This document shows positions 35,509-41,721 of a stretch of DNA of 64,000 nucleotides, piece by piece. The notes beneath the pieces are model-generated. The model was not told the origin of the DNA, did not search any database, and worked only from the letters and a program-made list of their open reading frames with translations. Source of the stretch: Accumulibacter sp036625275 (GTDB lineage Bacteria > Pseudomonadota > Gammaproteobacteria > Burkholderiales > Rhodocyclaceae). The first letter of the stretch is position 1. The number at the start of each line of letters is the position of its first letter. The translations under genes were made by a program, and so were the position numbers. Location of the stretch: positions 1 to 64,000 of the forward strand of contig NZ_JAZKUD010000011.1 of NCBI RefSeq assembly GCF_036625275.1, read 5' to 3'.

Positions 35509-36393
35509 ATGCCCGTGATGCTCGTTCCCGCTCTCGCTGACGACAGCGCCGCGATCTTCCTTCCCGAGCGCTTCCCGCTGCGCTGGGCCAGCGCCTGGGG
35601 TGAGGACGAGTGGGGTCTGTGGATGACGCTCGAACTGGCCGAAGCGCAGCAGCGCTTCCGCTGGATCGCGCCGGGGCGTTTCCGGATGGGTTCGCCGGAG
35701 AACGAGCCCGAACGCGACGGCGATGAAGTGCAGCACGAAGTGACGCTGAGCGAGGGCTACTGGCTCGCCGACACGGCGTGCACGCAGGCGCTGTGGCAGG
35801 CGGTGACGGGCGAGAACCCGAGCCGCTTCAAGGACAACCCTTCCCATCCGGTCGAGCAGGTGAGCTGGGACGACGTTCAGGGTTTCCTGGGTGAGCTGAA
35901 TCGTCGGCTGCCCGGTCTCGAAGCGCGCCTGCCGAGCGAAGCCGAATGGGAATACGCGTGCCGGGCGGGAACGACGACGCCGTTTTCGTTTGGCGAGAAC
36001 ATCACTCCCGAGCAGGTCAACTACAACGGGAATTATCCGTATGCCGGTGGCGCGAAGGGCGTGTATCGCGAGAAGACCGTTCCGGTAGGCTCCCTGCCGG
36101 CCAATCCGTGGGGCCTGTACGAGATGCATGGCAACGTCTGGGAGTGGTGTGCGGATTGGTACGGGGACTACCCGACGACGCCGCAGGTGGACCCGCGCGG
36201 TGCGGCGTGGGGCGACGCCCGCGTGTTGCGCGGCGGCTCGTGGGGCAGCGACGGCAGGGGCGTCCGTTCTGCCGACCGCAGCGGGAGCGGGCCGGGCAGG
36301 CACGGCGGCGGCAGCGGGTTCCGGCTCGCCCTAGGTCCCGGGAAGCCGGCGGAGCCGGCTCAGGAGAATTCGGCGGCGGAGCCGCCGAATTGA
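35509..36393 (+). CDS. DGR target 2: stand-alone FGE-fold protein with variable repeat
   Basis: About 294 residues; starts at 35509 or 35518, both without a good ribosome site. After about 45 unique residues it is nearly identical to the FGE domain of target 1 (FRWIAPGRFRMGSPENEPER onward), so it arose by duplication of that domain without the vWA part. The variable segment reads RGGSWGSDGRGVRSADRSGS, again without catalytic Cys. It ends in a short tail PGKPAEPAQENSAAEPPN encoded by hairpins. Target 1 has GNVLEW where this one has the family's GNVWEW. It may be a soluble competitor, second sensor or donor. Confidence 0.88.
   Translation: MPVMLVPALADDSAAIFLPERFPLRWASAWGEDEWGLWMTLELAEAQQRFRWIAPGRFRMGSPENEPERDGDEVQHEVTLSEGYWLADTACTQALWQAVTGENPSRFKDNPSHPVEQVSWDDVQGFLGELNRRLPGLEARLPSEAEWEYACRAGTTTPFSFGENITPEQVNYNGNYPYAGGAKGVYREKTVPVGSLPANPWGLYEMHGNVWEWCADWYGDYPTTPQVDPRGAAWGDARVLRGGSWGSDGRGVRSADRSGSGPGRHGGGSGFRLALGPGKPAEPAQENSAAEPPN
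36211..36334 (+). repeat. DGR variable repeat 2 (VR2)
   Basis: 124 nt aligned without gaps to the template; 16 differences, all A-to-G and none elsewhere. The 3' boundary CCCTAGGTCC is the same as VR1. Confidence 0.97.
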
Positions 36394-36422
36394 GCGCCGC
36401 TGCCCGCTCCGCGGGCAGCGGC
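36343..36422 (+). repeat. Three consecutive GGA-loop hairpins after VR2
   Basis: Hairpins at 36344-36360 (AGCCGGC arms, GGA loop, same as the first after VR1), 36367-36391 (AATTCGGCGGC arms, 11 bp perfect, GGA loop) and 36396-36422 (GCCGCTGCCCGC arms, 12 bp perfect, TCC loop, i.e. GGA on the other strand). The last two span the stop codon and could also act as a terminator. Confidence 0.85.
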
Positions 36423-36460
36423 GGCAATGCGCAGGGTTTGCGAGCAGTTGCGAGCAGAAA

Positions 36461-36520
36461 AATTTTCGCCTGTTAGTGGCAAAACGCAATGAAGTGGTCT
36501 GCCGTGTGTTCACGCGCCTG
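36461..36520. repeat. 60-bp direct repeat, copy A
   Basis: Aligns without gaps to 38471-38530 (49 of 60 identical, offset exactly 2010 bp). It starts AATTTTCGCC and ends GTGTGTTCACGCGCC. Copy B is the pncB upstream region. Confidence 0.85.
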
Positions 36521-36660
36521 GCCGGATGCCTGGCCGCCGCACGATGCCGGATTGCTCAAGGCGCTCGGCCTGCCGAACACCGCCAGCGGCTGGCGCGAAG
36601 CCGAGGCGATCGCCGAGCCGTGGCGACCCTGGCGCAGCCATGCGCTGAGGCACCTGTGGC
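36516..36660 (+). pseudogene. AlkA-type DNA-3-methyladenine glycosylase, C-terminal remnant
   Basis: The translated piece WPDAWPPHDAGLLKALGLP ... EPWRPWRSHALRHLW matches the last 50 residues of AlkA glycosylases, including the catalytic Asp region (P-x-x-D-x-G/A). Everything before it (HhH motif and N-terminal domain) is missing, and the piece fuses to direct repeat A. Non-functional. Confidence 0.65.
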
Positions 36661-36691
36661 CCCCTCGGGAGAAAACCGCATTGCATCTACA

Positions 36692-37050
36692 GGGTGCGAA
36701 CGAAAGTGTTGGTCGAAGGATTGCATGTGGCATGGCCTCTTCAAAACGACCGTCCGATGGCGAAACCTTGGGGGTTCACCCCTCGCGGGAGAGGGCCAGC
36801 CAACATGTACAGCAGCGGCGCGCCGACCAACGATCGCCCCTCCCCCCTCGCGGGGGAGGGGTTGGGGAGAGGGGCAAGGGTTGAACACAAATTCGTCAAA
36901 ACCCTGCGGCAGCACAGGAACGAAGTCGGAAAGCCGTTCCGGCCTGAAGGCCATGATGGCCGCGGTGGAGCACATGCCCCCTCTCCCCAACCCCTCCCCC
37001 GCGAGGGGGGAGGGGAGTCAGGGTTCCGCCCAACACTTTCGTTCGTACCC
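36692..37050. mobile_element. MITE with 9-bp target-site duplication
   Basis: The ends are inverted repeats GGGTGCGAACGAAAGTG at the left and the complement of GGGTACGAACGAAAGTG at the right. The 9-bp sequence GCATCTACA occurs directly at both flanks (36683-36691, 37051-37059). The 359-bp body encodes nothing and holds two opposite G/C-rich blocks (CCCCTCGCGGGGGAGGGG type) that could fold on each other, similar to the spacer in the intergenic repeats. It inserted just upstream of brnT. Confidence 0.8.
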
Positions 37051-37101
37051 GCATCTACAGCTTGCCTTGATTCTCGATCATAATGCATCTACGATTTGGC
37101 A

Positions 37102-37374
37102 GTGATCACCTTCGACGAAACCAAGTGTCAAGCGAACATTGCCAAGCACGGCATTGATTTGGCCGCGCTGTCGGGTTTCTTTGAGGGTGACTTGCTGACC
37201 CGCGAAGATGCGCGCGAAGCCTATGGCGAGTTGCGCTTCCAGAGCGTTGGCTGGCACGCGGGAGAAATGTTGTTCGTTGTCTGGACGCCGGGCGACGACG
37301 AATGGCCCCATATTATTTCGGCGCGAAAGGCAGAAAAACATGAGCGCGAGGCGTGGACACGTTTCTGTAAATGA
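37102..37374 (+). CDS. brnT: BrnT-family toxin
   Basis: About 90 residues (GTG at 37102, or TTG at 37096). BrnT signatures: FDETKCQANIAKHGIDLAAL, later RFQSVGWHAGEMLFVVWTPG and IISARKAEKHEREAW. BrnT is a RelE-like ribonuclease that stops translation, held by BrnA. The antitoxin gene overlaps its 3' end by 35 bp. The MITE insertion lies about 50 bp upstream and may have changed the promoter. Confidence 0.85.
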   Translation: MITFDETKCQANIAKHGIDLAALSGFFEGDLLTREDAREAYGELRFQSVGWHAGEMLFVVWTPGDDEWPHIISARKAEKHEREAWTRFCK

Positions 37375-37615
37375 TGCTCCGGCTACCAAACCGGACGATT
37401 GGAATAATGCATTTGTCACTCATTCGGCAGACCAACTTCGTGAAGTGATTGCGGCACGTCGTCCCCGCGGGCCAAACAAGCACCCGACGAAAGAGCAAGT
37501 GACGGTGCGATACAGCCCGGAAGTACTTGCCTATTTCCGCGCGACCGGAGCAGGCTGGCAAACCCGCATGGACGAAGCGTTATGCGAGTATGTGTCCCAA
37601 CACAAGGTGACCTAA
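37340..37615 (+). CDS. brnA: BrnA-family antitoxin
   Basis: 91 residues from ATG at 37340. The C-terminal ribbon-helix-helix reads KEQVTVRYSPEVLAYFRATG and GWQTRMDEALCEYV, as in BrnA. It neutralises BrnT and usually represses the operon. Its TAA stop belongs to the left end of repeat copy 6. Confidence 0.85.
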   Translation: MSARRGHVSVNDAPATKPDDWNNAFVTHSADQLREVIAARRPRGPNKHPTKEQVTVRYSPEVLAYFRATGAGWQTRMDEALCEYVSQHKVT

Positions 37616-38096
37616 CGGTCATGACTTTTCCAGGCATCCCACGATCATGAAAGTCATGACCGTTTCCCTCTCCCCCAACCCCTTCCACGGCCCGCGCTGC
37701 ATCGCGGGCCGGCTGCGGCGGCGCGGAGCAGTGCTCCGCGAAACCCCGCCTTCGTTCCACGGCCCGCGCTGCATCGCGGGCCGGCTACGGCGGCGCGGAG
37801 CAGTGCTCCGCGAAACCCCGCCTTCGTTCCACGGCCCGCGCTGCATCGCGGGCCGGCTACGGCGGCGCGGAGCAGTGCTCCGCGAAACCCCGCCTTCGTT
37901 CCACGGCCCGCGCTGCATCGCGGGCCGGCTGCGGCGGCGCGGAGCAGTGCTCCACGAAACCCCGCCTTCGTTCCACGGCCCGCGCTGCATCGCGGGCCGG
38001 CTACGGCGGCGCGGAGCAGTGCTCCGCGAAACCCCGCCTTCGCCCCCGCGAGGGGGAGGGGAGGTTCGTGAGTCGCGTACGCGACTTGCACAGTAA
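37613..38096 (-). repeat. Composite palindromic intergenic repeat, copy 6, expanded by a 72-bp tandem array
   Basis: 484 bp, inverted. The normal ends TAACGGTCATGAC and CGCGACTTGCACAGTAA enclose five tandem copies of a 72-bp unit starting at 37685, 37757, 37829, 37901 and 37973. Each unit has two palindromes (GCCCGCGCTGCATCGCGGGC and GCGGAGCAGTGCTCCGC). Units differ by single bases (CTGCGG/CTACGG; CTCCACG in the fourth). Long open frames on both strands here only reflect the 72-bp (24-codon) period. Confidence 0.93.
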
Positions 38097-38105
38097 CCCT
38101 TCACT

Positions 38106-38455
38106 CTAACCCTTCACTCGAAGCGCCCACGGCTTGGTGCTGGCCCGGAAGTCTTCCCCGTCATGCCGCCTCGCCCACGCGAGCCGTGCATTCTTCGCCG
38201 CAATCGCCGCGACGGCCTTCCAGTAGCCGCATCGTTCCTGAAGACTGCGCGCCCAGCGGCTGAAGCCGTCCTGTGGGTCGCCCAGCCCTGCCAGTATGGC
38301 GCGGGCGCCCATCACCCGGAGATTTCGGAGAGGGGCCTCTCCGGCCTGGGTGATCCTGCCCAGCCCAGCCTTGCCGCCGCGGCTGTCTTGTCCCGGAACC
38401 AGCCCGACCCACGCCGCGACCTGTCGGCCGTTCTTGAAGTCGTGACCGCTGCCGA
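38106..38455 (-). pseudogene. IS110-family transposase, C-terminal remnant
   Basis: GSGHDFKNGRQVAAWVGLVP then GLGRITQAGEAPLRNLRVMGAR and YWKAVAAIAAKNARLAWA match the transposase_20 (IS116/IS110/IS902) domain. The N-terminal DEDD domain is absent; sequence before residue 15 of the open frame is pncB upstream DNA. The 3' side ends about 10 bp from repeat copy 6. Confidence 0.75.
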
Positions 38456-38470
38456 GGCAGGCCAGCGAGA

Positions 38471-38530
38471 AATTTTCATCTATTAGTTGCAAAATGCAAC
38501 GAAGTTGTTTACAGTGTGTTCACGCGCCGG
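38471..38530. repeat. 60-bp direct repeat, copy B (pncB upstream region)
   Basis: Partner of 36461-36520 (49/60). It begins AATTTTCATC and ends GTGTGTTCACGCGCCGG, 32 bp before pncB. Confidence 0.85.
38486..38500. promoter_or_regulatory. Palindromic operator candidate upstream of pncB
   Basis: GTTGCA-AAA-TGCAAC, perfect 6-bp arms, 61 bp upstream of the pncB ATG. Copy A has the degenerate form GTGGCA-AAA-CGCAAT. A repressor of NAD synthesis genes could bind it; identity unknown. Confidence 0.45.
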
Positions 38531-38561
38531 CTGGTCGGCGTTGCCGAAGAGGAGAGTGAGC

Positions 38562-39782
38562 ATGACCTGGAACAAGATTGATCCCCCCGTCGTCCGCAGC
38601 CTGCTGGAGAACGACCTCTACAAGTTCACGATGTGGCAGGCGCTGCTGCATAGCCACCCTGGGGCGCAGGCCGAGTACGCCTTTTTCTGCCGGAACCGGC
38701 CGGTCTATCCGCTGGCCGAGCTGCAGGCCGACGTCGATGCCGAACTCGACCACTTGTGTACCCTGACCTTCGATGACGATGAACTCGCTTACCTGCGTAG
38801 CCTGCGTTTCATCAAGAGCGACTTCGTCGACTTCCTCTCGGTGTTTCGCTTCCAGCGCCGCTTCATCACGACGCGCGCCGACGGCGAGCATCTGCGGGTC
38901 GTCGCCAGCGGTCCCCTGGTGCATGTCATGGCCTTCGAGATCTTTGTGCTCTACATCGTCAATGAGCTCTACTTCCGACGGCTGTCGACCGATCCCTCGA
39001 TTCTGGCCGTGGCGCGCGAACGGCTGCAGGCGAAGATCGACTTCCTGAAGTCGCAGCAGCCGTTGCTGGCGTCGGCGACCGAGCCTTTCATTTTCTTCGA
39101 CTTCGGCCTGCGCCGGCGCTATTCCGCCGCCTGGCACGAGGAAGTCGTGCGCACGCTGGCCAACGAGGTGCCGGAGCATTTCCGCGGCACTTCCAACGTC
39201 TACCTGGCGAAGAAACTGGGGCTGACGCCGATCGGCACGATGGCGCACGAGTACCTGCAGGCTTACCAGGCGTTCGGCTTTCGCCTGCGCGATTTCCAGA
39301 AAGCGGCGCTCGAGGCCTGGGTGCAGGAGTACCGCGGCGATCTCGGCATCGCGCTGACCGACGTGGTCGGCATGGACGCCTTTCTCGCCGATTTCGACCT
39401 CTACTTTGCCAAGCTCTTCGACGGTCTGCGCCACGATTCGGGCGATCCCGTCGAATGGGCCGAGAAGGCGCTGCGCCACTATCAGCAACTGCACATCGAC
39501 CCGCTGAGCAAGCGCCTGGTCTTCTCCGACAGCCTGAACCTGCCGCGCGCGGTCGATCTCTACCGGCGTTTGCGCGGACGGGTGCAAACCTCCTACGGCA
39601 TCGGTACCGACCTCTCGAACGATACGCCGCATCAGGCGCTGAACGTGGTCATGAAAATCATGGCGTGCAACGGGCAGCCGGTCGCCAAGCTCTCCGATTC
39701 CGCGGGCAAGACGCTGTGCGAGGACCGCACCTTTCTCGCCTACCTGCGGCAGGTCTTCCATCATCCGGTGGCAACGCCATGA
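38562..39782 (+). CDS. pncB: Nicotinate phosphoribosyltransferase
   Basis: 406 residues with GAGGAGAG ahead of the ATG. Signatures: LLENDLYKFTMWQALL, EYAFFCRNRP, FFDFGLRRRYS, GTSNVYLAKKLGLTPIGTMAHE (in two parts) and LRHDSGDP, with the autophosphorylated His in the TMAHE segment. The enzyme converts nicotinate and PRPP, with ATP, to nicotinate mononucleotide. It overlaps nadE by 4 bp (ATGA), so the two are cotranslated. First gene of the NAD salvage cluster. Confidence 0.95.
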   Translation: MTWNKIDPPVVRSLLENDLYKFTMWQALLHSHPGAQAEYAFFCRNRPVYPLAELQADVDAELDHLCTLTFDDDELAYLRSLRFIKSDFVDFLSVFRFQRRFITTRADGEHLRVVASGPLVHVMAFEIFVLYIVNELYFRRLSTDPSILAVARERLQAKIDFLKSQQPLLASATEPFIFFDFGLRRRYSAAWHEEVVRTLANEVPEHFRGTSNVYLAKKLGLTPIGTMAHEYLQAYQAFGFRLRDFQKAALEAWVQEYRGDLGIALTDVVGMDAFLADFDLYFAKLFDGLRHDSGDPVEWAEKALRHYQQLHIDPLSKRLVFSDSLNLPRAVDLYRRLRGRVQTSYGIGTDLSNDTPHQALNVVMKIMACNGQPVAKLSDSAGKTLCEDRTFLAYLRQVFHHPVATP

Positions 39783-41485
39783 ACGCCTTTCGCATCACCC
39801 TCGCGCAGTTGAACCCGACGATCGGCGACATCGACGGCAACATCGCCCTGATGGGTCGCGCAGCCGCGCAGGCGCATGCCGAGCAGGCGCAGATGGTGGT
39901 TTTTCCCGAGCTGTCGCTGACCGGCTACTCGCCCGGCGACCTGCTCGACGAAGCCGACTTCATCGAGCGCGCGGCGGCGGGCCTCGACAGCTTGCTCGCC
40001 GCGAGCCAGACGACGCCGGGCCTGTGCTGGGTGGTCGGCGCGCCAACGCGGCGCAGCGGCCCCGGCAAGCCGCTTGAAAACAGTCTGCTCGTGCTCCGCG
40101 ACGGGGCGGTCGTGCTCAGATACGCGAAGCAGTTGCTGCCGACCTACAACGTTTTTGACGAGCGCCGCCACTTCGAGCCGGGACCGGATGTCGCCAGGGT
40201 CTTGCGCGTCGGCGGCACGCAGGTCGGCTTCCTGATCTGCGAAGACGGCTGGAACGACGCCGGCAGCGACTACGCGGTCAACCCCTTTAGCCGCCTCGCC
40301 GACGCCAGTCCCGATCTGCTGGTGACGATCAACGCCAGCCCGTCGAACATCGGCAAGCGCGAGCAGCGCCATCGTCTCTTTGCGGCGGCCAGCCAGCGCC
40401 ACCAGATGCCGTTGGTCTATGTCAACCAGATCGGCGGGCATGACCAGCTCATCTTCGACGGCGCCTCGTTCGCCGTTTCTCCGGCCGCCGGTGTGGTCTT
40501 CGAGGCGCCGCGCTTTGCCGAAGCGGTGAGCACGCTGCAATGGGACGGCACGAACTTCCTGTCGGCCACCGGCGAAGCACTACCGCCGATCGCCGCCGAA
40601 GGTCTGCCGGTGATGGAGTTCTACCGCCGGCAGATCGTTCTCGGCTTGCGCGACTACGCTCGTCGCTGCGGCTTCAGCCGCGCGGTCGTCGGCTCGTCGG
40701 GCGGGATCGACAGCGCGCTGACGCTGGCGCTCGCCGTCGAGGCGCTCGGCGCGGACCATGTCGTCGCCATCACCATGCCGTCGAGTTTCTCGACGCCAGG
40801 CAGCGTCGGCGACTCCGAAGTGCTTTGCCGCCGGCTTGGAATCCGCCTGATCGAGCATCCGATTCGCGACCTCGTCAGCCAGTTTGCAACCGGCTTCGCC
40901 GCGGCCTGCAGCGACCCCTTGCGCGGTCTGGCGCTCGAGAATCTGCAGGCGCGGGTGCGCGGCACCATCCTGATGGAGTATTCCAACAGCTACGGCCACC
41001 TGCTGCTGACCACCGGCAACAAGAGCGAAATCTCGGTCGGCTACTGCACCCTCTACGGCGACACCAACGGCGGTCTGGGTCTGATCGGCGACCTCTACAA
41101 GACCGAAGTCTTTGCCTTGAGCCGGTACCTCAACGAATGCGCCGGTGGCGAAGTGATCCCGCAGGCGATCCTCGACAAGGAGCCTTCGGCCGAACTCGCG
41201 CCCGGTCAGCGGGACACCGACAGCCTGCCGCCGTATCCGGTCCTCGACACGATCCTCAAGGTGCTGATCGAGGGCGAGCGGCTCGGTGCCGACGAGCGCG
41301 CCAGCGTCGAGTCCGCCTACGCGCAACTGCTGGCCGACGCCGAGGGCAGGGCGCTGGTGACGAGAATTCGGCGTCTGATCGCGCGCAACGAATACAAGCG
41401 ACGCCAGGCGCCGCCGATTCTGCGCCTGCGCGGGCGCGCCTTCGGCAGCGGCCGGCAGATGCCGATTGCCGCCCGCCATGACTAA
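39779..41485 (+). CDS. nadE: Glutamine-dependent NAD+ synthetase
   Basis: 568 residues. The N-terminal CN-hydrolase (glutaminase) domain has the Glu/Lys/Cys triad in FPELSLTGYSPGDLL, YAKQLLPTYNVFDERRHFEPG (given as YAKQLLPTYNVFDE) and FLICEDGWN. The C-terminal synthetase domain, from about residue 280, has the P-loop VGSSGGIDSALTLALA and the block LLTTGNKSEISVGYCTLYGD. It amidates nicotinate adenine dinucleotide to NAD. Usual length 540-580. The TAA stop lies in the left end of repeat copy 7. Confidence 0.95.
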   Translation: MNAFRITLAQLNPTIGDIDGNIALMGRAAAQAHAEQAQMVVFPELSLTGYSPGDLLDEADFIERAAAGLDSLLAASQTTPGLCWVVGAPTRRSGPGKPLENSLLVLRDGAVVLRYAKQLLPTYNVFDERRHFEPGPDVARVLRVGGTQVGFLICEDGWNDAGSDYAVNPFSRLADASPDLLVTINASPSNIGKREQRHRLFAAASQRHQMPLVYVNQIGGHDQLIFDGASFAVSPAAGVVFEAPRFAEAVSTLQWDGTNFLSATGEALPPIAAEGLPVMEFYRRQIVLGLRDYARRCGFSRAVVGSSGGIDSALTLALAVEALGADHVVAITMPSSFSTPGSVGDSEVLCRRLGIRLIEHPIRDLVSQFATGFAAACSDPLRGLALENLQARVRGTILMEYSNSYGHLLLTTGNKSEISVGYCTLYGDTNGGLGLIGDLYKTEVFALSRYLNECAGGEVIPQAILDKEPSAELAPGQRDTDSLPPYPVLDTILKVLIEGERLGADERASVESAYAQLLADAEGRALVTRIRRLIARNEYKRRQAPPILRLRGRAFGSGRQMPIAARHD

Positions 41486-41686
41486 CGGTCATGACTTTTC
41501 CAGGCCACCCCCGATCCTGAAAGTCATGACCGTTTCCCTCCCTTGCAGGGCGCATTCCGGCTGGCACGCCGGAATCGCTCGATGGGCGCGGAGCAGGCTC
41601 CGCGAATTCCCCATCTCGCTCCCCGACTCCTCTCCCGCGAGGGGAGAGGGGAGATTCGTGAGTCGCTGACGCGACTTGCACATTAA
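41483..41686 (-). repeat. Composite palindromic intergenic repeat, copy 7
   Basis: 204 bp, inverted: TAACGGTCATGAC to CGACTTGCACATTAA, with the ATTCCGGC/GCCGGAAT module and CGGAGCAGGCTCCG palindrome. The TAA at 41483-41485 is the nadE stop. Confidence 0.9.
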
Positions 41687-41721
41687 CGACCACTGACCAT
41701 GACTGACCAGGAGCCCATCCG

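Larger units (their letters stand above)
35186..35518 (+). other. Open frame across the template repeat
   Basis: A 110-codon frame starts at an ATG overlapping the RT stop (ATGA) and reads the template in the same frame as the targets (RVLRGGSWNNNGRNVRSANR). It may only reflect the template's origin from an FGE gene, as no family sequence lies outside the template. I record it as an open frame, not as a gene. Confidence 0.35.

Noticed and set aside
35245..36334. TR, VR1 and VR2 as a simple duplicated gene segment or CRISPR-like repeat
   Set aside because: All mismatches fall at template adenines, and an RT with YMDD and an accessory gene are adjacent, which fits a DGR.
30741..36393. FGE-fold proteins as genuine formylglycine-generating enzymes for the arylsulfatase
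   Set aside because: No cysteine in the segment that holds the catalytic Cys of real FGE, and the segment is the hypervariable region.
37647..38104. Open frames of about 145-160 codons on both strands across the 72-bp tandem array
   Set aside because: They exist only because 72 is a multiple of three; the peptides are pure repeats of palindromic DNA and read equally well in several frames.
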